This document shows, piece after piece, positions 49,201 through 60,798 of a stretch of DNA of 64,000 nucleotides; position 1 is the stretch's first letter, and every line of letters begins with the position of its first letter. Position numbers and translations under genes: made by a program. The notes beneath the pieces are model-generated. The model saw only the letters and a list, made by a program, of their open reading frames with translations, did not search any database and was not told the origin of the DNA. Source of the stretch: Elysia crispata (taxonomy: Eukaryota; Mollusca; Gastropoda; Plakobranchidae); NCBI GenBank assembly GCA_033675545.1, contig JAWDGP010006834.1, forward strand, positions 1,372,001 through 1,436,000, in the 5' to 3' direction.

Positions 49201-52200
49201 AAGTATATATAAATGACTGAAACACAACTTGGATCATTATCAGATGAAATTTCAAATAATTTAAACAAAAATTTATCACAAACAACTTTTTTAACTTGAT
49301 TGGCTTTAGTAGATTAAAAAATTGAAGGAGAGAGGATTAATTTAATATTTTCCAGTTATTTGTCTGTAAGTTCTAATCATGTGTAGTTGCAATTGATCTC
49401 ACATTTCTTTAGAATAAAAACCAAGATATTATTACATCAAAGAAGCCGCTCTTTTTCTCAAAATAGGATTAAGACTTCAAACAATTATCATGAAAATAAA
49501 TTGAAAGAAATGAATACCTGCATTTCATTTCTGCGTTTCTCTCGTGCAGACAAAGTCCTATGTAATCCTGGAGATCTATCAGATTCAACAATCATCTCAG
49601 GCTCTGCAGAATTAGTCATTGTCATTGACATCTTCATCTCATCAGCCTCTCCATCACTCTCCACTTCACCATTTTGTATGCGAGATTGTGCTGTGACAAT
49701 CATTTGACAACCTCCACACGCAGCCTGTTGGGGGGGGGGGTGTAGACAATGTATACTAAACAAGACTCTTTTGAAAGTTCTCCTAAACCACTTGAAATGC
49801 TTACAACGCTTCCGTTTGTGTCATGATGTCATTTCAAACATAGCTATTTCTTTCATCAACATAAGCTTAACACAAAACAATTGACATTAACATTTATATC
49901 CTTAAATACCTATCATTGAAAGTTTTAAATCACTTATAAACTTCACAGTCAATGAAGGTGCTAAGCCAATTCCACACCTCTTCAGTCCCTATACCTACCA
50001 TCTTATCATTTTAAACACTTGATTACAGACAAAAGATTTCATTGGCTGACGAAGGAGTGTGTGCAAACTTTACACTGATAGATTATGAAAAAGGTATGTT
50101 GATTTAAGTCAATAGTAATAATTTGAAAATTAAATATCGAAAAAAAAACTATATGGGAATTCAAAAGTTTGCCAAATAAATTGAGTGGATGGCAATAAAT
50201 ATGGGTTGCAGTATATAGGTTTCCACCCCTGCCTGAGTTTAACTGATTTTTCTTTAAATTTTAAAGATACTAAGAAGATGAAGTGTACATATTTTAGGTA
50301 AACTTAATGAAAAAAAATACATGTAAAATATGAAATTTTAATTTGATAATAAATGTTGCATGTTTCAAAGATAATCACACTTGCCTACTTCAAAATCTGA
50401 AAACATGATTTTTTTTTCTGTAACAAGAGACAAAATTCTGTAACACTCCACTAATGGGAAAAAAAAAACCCGACAAAAAACAGAGATTATTAATTCATAT
50501 AAATATATTACCGAAGAGCCCTTAAACAGGCAGAACAAAACTGGAAGGGAACCAAAGACAGAAATGAAAGAAATACAATTTAAATTTAAATTCTCAACTT
50601 TCGTATTTCAGTTGAGAATCTCATTGAGGGGATTTTTTTTAAATGTATAAAAAAGTAGAACTTATCCACACAAAAATTTGTAACATCTATAATTTTTCCT
50701 TAACTCCATAACTGATGTATTTTTTCCTTAACGTTTACGAATTTTTCGTACAGTAGGCAAGTCTGGATAGTTGCTGATTAGAAGAAATACACATTATCAA
50801 CAGAGCAAAAAAAAAAGTAGGGCAATACAGAAATGTTCGAATCCAAATAAAATCAGGGGAAAACCAAATTTGGAAGTGTTAAGGGATGCCATTGAGCAAT
50901 TTGAAGCTCTATTCCATCATTAATGCTTGTGCTTGCCAAAAAAAAAATAAAAAAACCAGCAGATTTACATTACTTTTTAAAAAAAATATTTCATCATTTC
51001 AAGTGAATTTTCTGAGATACACATAAAACATGGTGCCAAAATTGCTTTAGTGCTACTTGTAAGCTATAAAAATTGGCATGCAATTCACTTGTCACTTGAA
51101 AACTCTTATTCTCTTGACTAAATGCATTATAGTACAAAAAAAAATTGAAACTGTGCAAATTTCTTCAAGATTCTAAGCTTAAAAACTATGTATATCAAGA
51201 TAAGAAATTATAAATAAGAGAAAATACTATTAAAATAATACCTTGTTTACAATGAACTTCGAGAATCTTTTACAATGAAAAGGCCTGAACTGATTTGAGA
51301 ATTGGTCATTTCCATGGGCCAATTTCCCATGTCGACCATCTCCACAGGTGTAAAGCTGGCCTTTTTCTGTAAAAAAAAAAATTTTTTTTAAATGTGAAAG
51401 ATTTCAACTTCTCCCTCTCTCCTTAAACTAGGTGCAGTGGGTATTTTTTCACAACAATTAAGCAAATCAAATATAATGAACAGGTTCCGTCCTGGCTTGG
51501 TTACTTCTTCATTAAAAAGCTGTGTTAAGAACCACTTTGAGACGAGATGAAAAATGAAACTTCTACCTATTAGTTGATGAAATAGTAAATGATCCTCTTG
51601 GCTCTTCAAAAGAAAAAGTTTTGAAATAGAATTGTAAAAATAATATCTCCAGACTTGTCCTCATGCACTTGATGTTAGAGAACCACACATGTGACTTTTA
51701 AAATATTTCAAAATCACTGAGGACTGGGCTGCATGAGAAGTTTCATACACAGGAAACATAATTTTTTTTTTTTTTAACATTTGTATATATAATATAATAT
51801 TTAAGTACAACTGAAAGCAAGAATCAAAAAATAGTATAAGAAATAATTTATCAATGCATGCTCAGTGACTTTTCTTTTTAAAATTGTGTTCTAAAAAATT
51901 TATGAAATCCCTATTAAAATGGAATAAATAATAATTACAAAAAATGCTTATCTCAGTAATTTTGTTACACTGTTTTTTGCTTTTTGTGTAATTGCATTTA
52001 CTTTGACAGTTCAAAAAGATAACAAAACATAAACTGATAAAACTTGTAAAAACTAAGATTCACTCCAATGAGCTTTTCCCGTCTATATTTAGCCTTATTT
52101 CTTTTATTGATGGCAGTCCCAGCATAACCTTTTCAAAATAGGTAAAGTTCCAAATTTAGATCTAAAACGACTAAGAACACTTGGACTTCTTGCCCTGAAT

Positions 52201-55200
52201 ATTTGACCTAAAGGACTTCAACAAGAAAATCAGGATCATGTCATAACTGAATCTGACTTTCATGAGTCATCTTTAAAGAAATTAATGATTAAAATTTCTA
52301 TTTTCCTGTCTTCCATTATGATTTTTTCCCATTCTTTGTACAATACATTAAATTTTAAATATCTAAAGCAGTAACATTCACTCAAATAAAATAACTTCAA
52401 AAATGTTTGATCAAATATCATAAAAATTTGCTACACTAGTGCCACAGAAGGTTGAGGCAACTTTTACAGCATTTGCATGGACAAGGCAGGTCAGTAAAAT
52501 ACACACCTCAACTATGTCTCAGTTTTAATCATGTGCATGCTGTAACTGTTGCTGCGCTCTTTGTTAGTGATTTGAATGTGATTATTGATTGTGTCTATGG
52601 GGATAAGCTGTGAATTAATTTCTGTAACAGGAGTATTCACGTGATCAGAGCTGAAGACAGTTATTCTCTCTATGAAAATAAACGTAAGAAATTTCTGAAC
52701 ATTATAATCATTATACCTGATATCAATGCCGTGAAGTTTTGACCACAAGACACTTGAGATACTTTGAAAGGTAAATCTAATCGTGTTGGTGTGGAAGTTG
52801 ACAACAAATCTGTACCAAGACCTAGCTGACCACTTTCTCCCTCTCCAAACACATAACAGTCTCCTGATTCTGAGAGGAAAAATAAAGCAAGACAATGCAT
52901 GACTTTGTACTAAGATCTATTAAACAAGAAAAAAATCTTCTCCAAGCATTACATTAAACTTTTTCTTTGCATAGACATGAAGAATATTCCATCCTTTTAT
53001 ATCAAACATCCAGAGTAAATTGAGGTTTGGATGGACAGAGACAGATGTCTATTAAACCCAATACAAAATGAAATACATAATTAAATAGTTCATGTATTAA
53101 AATAACACAAAATCATAATTTTTTTTTTGCATGCTTAAGATTGGTGTTTTTCCCAAGCTAAGTCGGCTGCTTTAACTTGTTCCTTTCAAAATATAAATAA
53201 TAAATAAATTTAAAGAAAAAGAAAGGAAAAAAATTACAGCTTTATGTTTCTATCATAAAAAAAATCTGATATTCAAAGACTCAAATGCACCTGTGAGAGC
53301 TACCGTATGTGTGCTGCCACATGCAACGGATTTCACAGGTTCCAAAATAGAAGCTACATGTTGTGGAATGTGGGAGTCTTCAACATCATCTGGCAGGCCC
53401 AACTTCCCTCCATCTGTTTCTCCCATTGTGTAGAGCTTTCCATCATCTGTATAATAATTACATTTCAAAACTTTATTTCATAAAATAGTGTCAGAATAGT
53501 GATGACATAATGTTATAATAGGCAAACCAGAAGTTGTAAATTTCATATATAGTTCTGGGTGAAAAAGAGCTAGAATTTTGACATGAAGTAAAAAAACTTT
53601 TACTATTTTGATCTCTTGAAAAATAATTGAACTCAAATTATATATTGAAAAGATAAATATAATTTTAAAAGCCACTTTGATGATATTGCCATTTCTTAAA
53701 ACTGATATTTAAGACAAAGAAAAAAAAAACAAAAAAAAACAACCTGTCTCAAGATTCACATCATGCTAATGCTTTTTTGTCAAATAATTTCCAATCAAAG
53801 CTGAAACAAAAAAGCCACACAAATACCACCACGAATGGCAATTTATACCACCACAAATGGCAATTTACCTGTGACAAGGGCAGTATGGTAATAGCCGCAT
53901 GCAATGCATATTACTGGCAAGCCTAAGTCTAATAGAGTGGGCTCATAGGCGTTCTCCTCTTCACTTCCCAAACCAAGCTTGCCATCTTCATTACCACCCC
54001 AAACAAAAACTCTGCCATCAGCTGTGGAATACAATGAATATTTGTATTATTTTATCTCTTTATAGGGCCCACACAAATACCTTTCCACCCTCAATAATTA
54101 ATAAAGTATCCACACTACTTAAATATATTTTATTTTAATAATTTTTTCAAGCAGGGGAAAAAAATTAGTTCTAAAAGTATTAAAACATTTTTCAAGAATT
54201 ACATTTTTATATACTTTGAAAGCCACATAAGGTCCCCTCTTGATCACATAGAAGCTGAAACCCACAAACCTTGTCAAAAACAAAAACAAAAAAAAAAAAC
54301 CATAAGGAAGTAGGCAGCTTCTAGGCAAAAGGTAGGAAATATAATTATCCTTTTACTTTAGAGTGTTGATGTGACTCTCTAGTATGAATATACTTATGCT
54401 ATAGCAGCCATTATATTTCAATACAAGCCCACAACTACGACATTCAAAACAATGCACATTTAATACCTGTAAGAGCCACAGAACTGTCTGAACCTGCAGC
54501 AAGCATCTTATACTCAGCAGGCTCTAGAGATTCAATGCATTTGGGCAGAGGAAGGTCTGAGACATCTTTTATGCCTAATTGTCCTTCACTGTTGCTACCA
54601 TAGCTATAGATATGGCCAGAATCTGGATATTAAACAATTAAGAGTTCAACTGTTCAAAGAATCATTGTGATAGACTAAGCCTCTATGTAGCTTTATGCTC
54701 TATTTGAGGATTTATCATTTTTGAACAAAAAGGAAAAAAATGTTCCTGATTATGGGCTTACACCATAATTTAATTAGCAGAGTGAACGAAACCTCTGTGC
54801 TTTTTTTTTTAAAGTACATTATTTTTCCATATAAAAAAAGACAAAGCAATTAGTACACCTATTTCTCATCCAAGTAACCTTAAAATGATAAAAAATTAAA
54901 ATCATGAAACTCAGAACTGTGACAATTTGCTCTTTGGCCAAAGAAAGCTGAGTCTCTTTAAATTTATGCAATTAAAAAGCTTTACTTGTTGGTTTCTGCC
55001 CTATGGAAATTGTGCCATTGCTTGTAAATATTTGACATACCTACAAAAGATAAACTTAATTTGGTTTGTTTGCTTTCTGAAATGAAATACTTTCTGATAA
55101 TTACTGTTGTTGAATGGACAGAAATTTTTAGACAAAATAACACTTTTCGATAACTAGTGAAAAACAGAAGTATTTGAATACCATCATTAAATTAAAAAAA

Positions 55201-57423
55201 TTCATGGTCAGCTAATTGCATAAAATTCCTGCCACAAAACAGTTTTGTTCATCATGGGAAAAAAAAAATTATGAAGTAAAAAGGCAACATAAACTAATTA
55301 AAAAATATAGGGATTTAACCAAATTAATATTGAACTACAGCCAGAAAGATCGATATTGTGTCAGATATGAAATGTCCTTAGACAGCAGGGCTTTTTTTTG
55401 TTGATGTTGCAAAAGAAATTTTCCTTTTTATTGATACCATTTAAAAAAAAAAAAAACATTTTTTTGGTCCAAAAAAAAAAAATATCATTATCTCCCATGA
55501 TTTATTTTTTTACATGAATATTAAGAATCACAAGGATATTTTGAAGAAAAAAAGTACAGAATTTTTAGATTTGAACAATTATATCAATATTTCCCATACT
55601 CCTAGATTTACAGCTAAATCTATATCTAAAGTTAGACTTTCAGGAAGATTTACATCTTTTCTAGTTCTAAACCAAACTAAATAACTTAGATCTCTGCCAT
55701 TCATATTGTACCACTTTATTTACCCTTAAGGTGCTATAAGCTGCCTTTTTAACAGAGCTGTCATTAATGGACATACAAATTGCTGAGTAGAATAAATTAA
55801 AAGTTATGTTTCCACAAATTATTGTTCATGGAAAGACAATAAATTTGAAATGAGTCCGTATAAATTCTTGAGAGTGGATGTAAAGTATAATGGATTGTTA
55901 TAACAATACTGCCCCCAAATGGCAGACCAATGTATCTGACAAAAACATGTTTTCTAATTTGTTTGCATAAACTGACAATTTACAGTATTATCCAACTTGA
56001 GTAAATGGCAGAGTGACATATCTTCATCGATACTTTAATTTTTTTTACTTGTAGTAAAATCGGCGTATCTGAAGTTTTTTATGCTGACCATCAAATGTTT
56101 TTTGCAGTTTTTCCCAAAAGCACAAAATCTGTAGATACGTCAGTTTACCTTTGGGGGGTCAGAAAAACTTAATGCACAAGAATCAGTTCCAGTGGAGTTA
56201 CACAAGACAAAGTGTGTTAAATGAACATTAAAAAATTCAGCAAAACTTGATAGTCCTGCATCCAAACTGAATGTACATGCTTAAATAGCATAGAAACAGT
56301 CATGATAATGGATAAAGATTTAGCTGATGTAATAACAAACAATTTAGCACTTTCCTACAGCTGAAAATGAGGTGAAACTGAAAATTTGACTTTGCTATAA
56401 ACTCATGAGAACAATCCTACCTATGAGGCTTACTTCTGAAATTATTGCTACAGGACAAAAAGACAAAACTGATTATTTTCTTAAACAAGCCAAGACTATC
56501 AGCTGCAAACTTAAGCAGTAGCAAAGGTGACAAATTCGATAAATTAAGTGCAACTTCTTTCAATCCAACACAATTTTATATGTCATCATAAAAGAATCAT
56601 GCAAAAGCAATAACACAGTATATGACCAGTAAAGGAAAAATTAGAGTCACATTCAATGAAACTTATCTCCTGTTAAAATGCTTAAAACAGTCTTTGTCTG
56701 AGAATGAGGGTTGCTTAATACAGCCCTACAGAACTTATCTGCAGCCTGATGACAATTGCCATCTTACATGTCCAACACAAAGACATCAGGTAGATAAATG
56801 AAATAAAATACTTTTCAGTTGAAGCACTGATTTGACTTTGTAAGAATGAAAAAAAATGGTTGCAGAAAACTCAGTTGTGGGATATTATCCATTGTATGAA
56901 TTATTCCAGCACAAAAAAAAACAAGTAACACAACCCAAGCACTTTAAAGAATATACAATAAGTGAACTCCTATCTCTACTTTCAGATATATATTTTTTTA
57001 ATCACTAGTTAATCAAATACACCTGCGCAGAATATGAAACTGCTATTACTAAGGCTAAAAGTTACTGGCATACTGTACAATAATGAACCCAATCAACAAC
57101 TAAATCCACGTAAGACTAAGAATTGTTAAACCCTAAAGTACTTGAGACAAAGTTGTTGTATAAATATAAGTTGTAATAATTAGCTACAACAATCAGAAAT
57201 CAATATTAAGCAATCAAGGGTCAGCAACTTTATAATGCATTATGTTAATATACAAAAGGCTCTCAGGTGCTTACCAGTAGATACCAGCGTATGGTTACGG
57301 CCACAAGCCACAAGTTTAGATTTCTCTTGCTTAAGAACTGGTAAAATAGGAAATAAATATTTAAAAAAAAAAACACAGTATTAACTTAATAAAAGGCTAG
57401 ACATTAAAAGTATATATATATAC

Positions 57424-57468
<45 letters not shown>

Positions 57469-60400
57469 AAAGGTACCAGTTTTTCTCAAATGTAGAATAG
57501 ACACATTTTAATCTATCTTGATAAAAAAGTGCTATTTCTTGAAGAGTTACTTGGTAAGAAATCATGAACTCTGACCAACAATCAGAAACATGTAGAAAAT
57601 GCATCTAGTAGTACTGTTTTGTTGCACATTTTCTTTTGTCTTATTGTGCACAATTTGATGGAAACTTAGTTTTTCTGGCTTGAATTTGCACTCAACTGAA
57701 CATTTGTGGTGATGTCAGTGCTTTTGAGTGGCTAAGGTTTCTCGATGCAGATGTTATTGCTTAATGTGCTAGCAAAACTCAAAGTAGAGCTTTGCATTAA
57801 TTTGTCATTATGAAATCCACAAACTTTTAAAATCACTACGAGATTCAAGATAATCTTTATTAAATTCAAACATAAATTAGTTTCATTAATTTGCCCAAAC
57901 TGCAAGTGATCTATGCATAACAAATCTCTGCCAACAATGTGTAGTTCTAGCTTGAGATGGATTCTAAAAATTTAGATGCAGATCAAATATTAGGGTAAAA
58001 CAATAAAAACTGAAAAAAAATGTCAGACCTTCATAAAACTGTAAAATACAAAAAAGCATTCAGATAGTATGGATTGAAGGTTGCACAAAATTTAAAAAGC
58101 CATACTTGTGTAGTTACTTAAAACATTGTGATTGAAAATTGACTAAAATATGCATAAGCTTGAAAATGAAAGAAAAAAAATTCATTAACTCAAAACCATC
58201 TGGTTTAAAAATCATACCACGAATGAGCATAAATCAAAATCCTGAATAGCGTTAATTCATTAATTTAAAATTGAAATCCTGAATAGCGTTCATTGATTGC
58301 TTTAATAATAAGCAAGCTTTGATACCGTTCTTTTTTTTTTTTGAACCATTTACCTTTTGAGCAATTTTTAGTTTCATCATGAACACGAGTATACTGTTAG
58401 TTATGTTTATGCATTATCATTATACTAAGGCATCGAAAAAAAAAGTAATAAAAATTTCAAACTTTTAAATATATATTTATGTAACTAAAATTCAGACCTC
58501 ATTGTTTAATCTACAAATTCTGCCACAATGACTTTATCTAAATTTTCCACTTAAAATTTTAAACTTCACTGAAAAAAAATTGCATTTTAATATTGTATAT
58601 TTTCTGCAGTACAAATATCAACTGTAGGGTAACAAAGCTTACATTTTACACAGCTTGGTTTGTTAACACCTTTATTGTCTTGACCAAGACCTAGCTGACC
58701 CCAGTCATTGGGACCAAACATGAAGACACGCCCAGACTCTGCATGAGAAAAAGAGAAGTGTGTGATGAAGAAAGAGCAAAGAAATATTATAACATATCAT
58801 TGTAAATTATTGGACTAATATTATGGCTGTGACTTCAGGACTATCATCTATACCTAATGATCATTTTTCTTCCAAAAATTTTACATTTTTACAAGTATAA
58901 GTGAGAATAAAAAGAACAGGAAGTCATATATTTATATATCAAGCAATAAAACAAGGATGGAAAAATAGAAGCATTTTGTACTTCAATTTTAATGCAATTT
59001 CAAATAATATTTTACTGTTTACAACTTGGTCTATTCATGGAGATAAAGTATTTCATTACAAAATTAAAGGAAAGAAACTACAAATTTCAATATCAGTAAA
59101 AGCAGGAAGTAGAGCAATTACCTGCAATGAGAGCAGTGTGTTCATCTCCACAAGCAATTTGTAAGACTCTGTCATTTTTTACCCAAAATTTATTAGGAAG
59201 ATTATCTGCAAACTTGCTTTTACCAAAAGTGAACACAGCTCCAGTTTCTGTAAAAAAAAAAGTGAAATTAAAAACAGTGTGGACATTAAACTTATATTTT
59301 TACTTTCAACTTTTGCATTTTATATATACAGTGTTTAGTTTGTTTTTTCACTTTTGAAGCGCATCAAATTAAATTAATATATATTCACCATTCTTGAATA
59401 TACTTTACCGTTGAAGTTAAAGTATTAAAATCTGTTCCCATGGGAATTTGCAAATTAAGGCATCAAAAATTGATAATAATTGCTAAAAATTACCAAAAAA
59501 AAATTGCACAGTGAGATCTTTCTATTGGTAGATTGATCTTTCATTTCATTCTTGGAAATTTAATACAAATTTTCTCAAATTGTGTATGGACATTTCAAAA
59601 TTTTGTGGAAAAAATTTCCAAGGCTTTTTTAACATCAATAACAACATAAAAGCATTTGAAAGCTCTTAAGTGGCTGAATAATCATGCAAGGTTATCTAAA
59701 TTTCAAATGGCAGGCTATTAACAGCATGCTGTCTAAATTTCTTTAGAATACTTTTGATACTACATAGCCCATATATAACTGCCTCCATATCTTCTGGATA
59801 TTTACCTGAAAAATTTATCCAAGATTTATAAATTTATCTATAACTGGTTCCAAGCACTCTTATTTTTTTAACAGACTCGCACATGTACAGCCAAAAGTAA
59901 AAAAAAATTAAAGTATGTAACTAAATAAATGTCATAATATAAAAAAAAACAAAATGAAATCTAGACCTCGATTTAGTAGCTGGGGAGTCCTATGGCATGT
60001 GTGGAAGTCTACAGTTTCAAATTCAAAATTGCAATTGTGTAATTTCATTTTCAGGATTGTACTGAAACTAAAGCCCTGATCAAAATTACTAAAGACACTC
60101 AGCATAAAGAAATGTGTGGGTATAGAAATAGAAACATACAACTAACAATACTTATTAATTCTTTTTTTTTTTTTTTTCATATTAAGAAGTGTCAGGTGGC
60201 TTAATATTTACATGAAAGAAAAAAAGGATAAAAACCAGACATCAAGGGTATGTCATTCTCCAGAATCTATTTCATCTACATTGATCAACCACTCATTTAC
60301 AGACATTTCTATAGATAAGATTTAAAGTTTAGTTTTAAAGTGTTCAACGTTATAACTGTAGTGTAAGCACCAGAGATTTTTTTCAAGCGTTTGTAAACAA

Positions 60401-60780
60401 GCTTTCTTCATCCGAGTCTTATGAAGTAAGTCTATACTTGAAAATATTTGTACATATTTAAAGTTGTTTGTATATGCCGCAAATAAAGACACCAAAAGAT
60501 AACGCAAATTAAAATTTTTTTTTTTTTTTTAATCTAGAATAGATCTAGATCTAGATTCTGAATTACTGTGAATCTTGTGCAATGAAATGTTTGCTCCGAT
60601 TTAGGACCCTCGAGTAGACTTAGCTGTAATACAAAATGAAGAATCGGGTTGCATGATTATAAGCTTTAATCATTACTTTTTTTATAGACCAGGGATGCAA
60701 CTTCAAATGAGAGACACCTTATTTGTTAAGATCATGTTTTGAGCTGTACCTGGAATGTCTGAATCTTCAGAGGCGGCCAT
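34899..60780 (-). CDS. RPGR: RPGR homologue, 19 coding exons (span includes introns)
   Basis: RPGR is a ciliary guanine-nucleotide-regulator scaffold. In vertebrates it sits at the connecting cilium/transition zone, binds RPGRIP1 and PDE6D and is prenylated; loss causes X-linked retinitis pigmentosa. Nineteen exons join in phase to 918 codons plus stop. Residues 11-365 form an RCC1 propeller with repeated GQLGLG/GKLGLG and CG-H-TAL motifs. Near residues 412-422 is [14 protein letters not shown], matching human QRTLSAR. Residues 524-708 are Glu-rich, 709-911 Lys/Asp/Glu-rich, and the last exon ends CNIL, a CaaX box like human CTIL. The vertebrate Glu-Gly ORF15 repeat is absent. An R2-type retroelement and a MITE sit in intron 16. 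Exon 13 to 14 may be joined by a small cassette exon. Confidence 0.93.
36390..36833 (-). CDS. RPGR: RPGR exon 18, Lys/Asp/Glu-rich
   Basis: It has a TTTTGCAG acceptor and encodes 148 residues that are nearly all Lys, Asp and Glu (runs such as [17 protein letters not shown]), ending ENPPKK at the strong donor AAG|GTGAGT. If the intron is kept, the frame runs on for 48 residues ([13 protein letters not shown]...) and loses the CaaX box. Confidence 0.85.
37141..37193 (-). CDS. RPGR: RPGR exon 17
   Basis: Eighteen residues, [18 protein letters not shown] (the first codon is split). Acceptor TTTTCAG, donor AAG|GTGGGT, phase 0. Confidence 0.82.
37219..37254. repeat. (TA)n tract at the left border of the retroelement
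   Basis: About 18 TA units with one early interruption, directly against the 3' end of the SINE/retroelement unit. Confidence 0.9.
37256..37498 (-). mobile_element. tRNA-derived SINE, second family
   Basis: On the minus strand the unit starts GGACCAGTTGGCAAACTGG (A box near TGGCAAACTGG) and has a perfect B box GGTTCGAATCC inside ATGGGTTCGAATCCTGGCGC, then about 11 A. A body follows that is bounded by the 13-bp inverted repeat AGATAACAGGGAG (37280-37292 and its complement at 37393-37405), ending at a (TA) tract. It begins 20 bp after the stop codon of the R2-type fragment, in the same orientation. The 3' body is unlike the SINE at 62042. Confidence 0.75.
37518..38564 (-). pseudogene. R2-type non-LTR retrotransposon, C-terminal fragment
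   Basis: This is a truncated copy of a site-specific non-LTR element with a restriction-like endonuclease. The main frame (38285-37518) has the zinc knuckle [17 protein letters not shown] (C-x2-C-x7-H-x4-C), then [12 protein letters not shown] and [11 protein letters not shown]. These fit the endonuclease motif, with Ser where the usual PD has Pro. Upstream the family text continues in two other frames to 38564, with a frameshift near 38420 and a stop codon at 38340-38342 where Trp is likely. The reverse transcriptase is missing. It ends at a (TA) tract and lies in RPGR intron 16. Confidence 0.85.
38565..38588. repeat. (TA)n tract at the right border of the retroelement
   Basis: About 11 TA units directly against the truncated 5' edge of the R2-type fragment, mirroring the tract at 37219-37254. 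Confidence 0.9.
38666..39316. mobile_element. pogo/Tigger-like MITE, copy B
   Basis: It begins CAATGGAATCCGCTTAAAG and ends with the complement (AAGCGGATTCCACTG), followed by TA. The interior matches copy A (21322-22600) without the nested insertion. The phrase GTTGACTTTAAGCGA recurs near both ends. It lies in RPGR intron 16. Confidence 0.75.
40482..40592 (-). CDS. RPGR: RPGR exon 16, Lys-rich
   Basis: Encodes [19 protein letters not shown] followed by [18 protein letters not shown]. Acceptor TTTGTAG, donor AAAG|GTACTT, phase 1 on both sides (111 nt, so skipping it would keep the frame). Confidence 0.85.
42265..42418 (-). CDS. RPGR: RPGR exon 15, Glu-rich
   Basis: Encodes [20 protein letters not shown], then acidic runs to [16 protein letters not shown]. 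Acceptor CTCAAAG, donor GAAG|GTCTAT, ending in phase 1. Confidence 0.85.
44484..44885 (-). CDS. RPGR: RPGR exon 14, Glu-rich
   Basis: 134 residues from [20 protein letters not shown] through [20 protein letters not shown] and [20 protein letters not shown] to AAISFSP. Acceptor TTTGCAG, donor CCA|GTAAGC, phase 0 on both sides. This is the part most like the acidic region of vertebrate RPGR, but it lacks the Gly spacing. Confidence 0.88.
46627..46650 (-). other. RPGR: Possible RPGR cassette exon
   Basis: 24 nt in phase 0, reading RRPLPTVQ, with acceptor TCCACAG and donor CAG|GTATAA. It resembles the basic, Pro-rich exon 13 next to it. Including it would keep the frame. No outside support. Confidence 0.3.
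47156..47209 (-). CDS. RPGR: RPGR exon 13
   Basis: Eighteen residues, [18 protein letters not shown]. Acceptor AAAACAG, donor CAG|GTAGTG, phase 0 on both sides. Confidence 0.75.
47957..48039 (-). CDS. RPGR: RPGR exon 12
   Basis: Encodes [20 protein letters not shown] then EKEDTKTK. Acceptor ATTACAG, donor AAG|GTGTGT. Confidence 0.85.
48681..48846 (-). CDS. RPGR: RPGR exon 11
   Basis: Encodes [20 protein letters not shown], then a Ser/Pro-rich linker ending GSLAN. The donor GTTTGA is weak, but the phase (1) fits exon 12. It corresponds to the linker after RTLSAR in human RPGR. Confidence 0.8.
49518..49724 (-). CDS. RPGR: RPGR exon 10, end of propeller and RTLSAR segment
   Basis: Starts [20 protein letters not shown] (compare human ACGGCHMVVFAA) and ends [18 protein letters not shown]. 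The acceptor AACAG is preceded by 11 C in place of the usual T-rich tract. Donor CAG|GTATTC. Confidence 0.92.
51242..51366 (-). CDS. RPGR: RPGR exon 9, RCC1 repeat
   Basis: Encodes [20 protein letters not shown] then [20 protein letters not shown], close to human [15 protein letters not shown] and FIVKLVACG. GKLGLG has become GKLAHG. Confidence 0.92.
52717..52869 (-). CDS. RPGR: RPGR exon 8, RCC1 repeat
   Basis: Encodes [20 protein letters not shown] through [18 protein letters not shown]. Phase 1 on both sides, one propeller unit per exon. Confidence 0.93.
53291..53446 (-). CDS. RPGR: RPGR exon 7, RCC1 repeat
   Basis: Encodes [20 protein letters not shown] through [16 protein letters not shown], matching the human GKLGLPN unit. 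Phase 1 on both sides. Confidence 0.93.
53869..54021 (-). CDS. RPGR: RPGR exon 6, RCC1 repeat
   Basis: Encodes [20 protein letters not shown] through [18 protein letters not shown]; human has ISCGYYHSAFVTT at this place. Confidence 0.93.
54467..54622 (-). CDS. RPGR: RPGR exon 5, RCC1 repeat
   Basis: Encodes [20 protein letters not shown] through [17 protein letters not shown] (human LSAGSNTSAALTE). Confidence 0.93.
57275..57337 (-). CDS. RPGR: RPGR exon 4
   Basis: A short exon encoding [20 protein letters not shown] plus Thr; human has [15 protein letters not shown]. Donor ACTG|GTAAGC. It completes the propeller unit begun in exon 3. Confidence 0.93.
57412..57464. repeat. (AT)n microsatellite in RPGR intron 3
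   Basis: An AT array of about 50 bp with a short ACCTTTT break near 57422. Confidence 0.9.
58643..58738 (-). CDS. RPGR: RPGR exon 3, RCC1 repeat
   Basis: Encodes [20 protein letters not shown] then [12 protein letters not shown] (human LYMFGSNNWGQLGLG and SKPTCVK). Donor AAAT|GTAAGC. Confidence 0.93.
59122..59247 (-). CDS. RPGR: RPGR exon 2, first RCC1 repeat
   Basis: Encodes [26 protein letters not shown] and [12 protein letters not shown]. Human has [20 protein letters not shown] and SCGDEHSAVVTG. Acceptor TTTACAG, donor GCAG|GTAATT. Confidence 0.95.
60531..60556. repeat. TAGATC motif cluster
   Basis: A short string of TAGATCTAGATCTAGATT type, same motif as the 18.3-18.7 kb zone, in RPGR intron 1. 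Confidence 0.85.
60750..60780 (-). CDS. RPGR: RPGR exon 1 with start codon
   Basis: Encodes [10 protein letters not shown] and the first base of the next codon, with donor CCAG|GTACAG. Human begins MREPEELMPDSGAVF, so start position and length agree. The ATG has GC-rich context for this region. Confidence 0.85.
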
Positions 60781-60783
60781 TTT

Positions 60784-60798
60784 GGTATCCTAAACAAC
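60784..60798. promoter_or_regulatory. Possible RFX X-box near the RPGR start
   Basis: GTATCC-TA-AACAAC matches the X-box consensus GTNRCC(0-3)RGYAAC at 10 of 12 positions, 5-18 bases upstream of the RPGR ATG. RFX factors drive many ciliary genes, so the position is apt. The match is imperfect and could be chance. Confidence 0.3.

Noticed and set aside
52512..52895. 127-codon minus frame
   Set aside because: Alternate-frame shadow of RPGR exon 8; the correct frame reads the RCC1 repeat.
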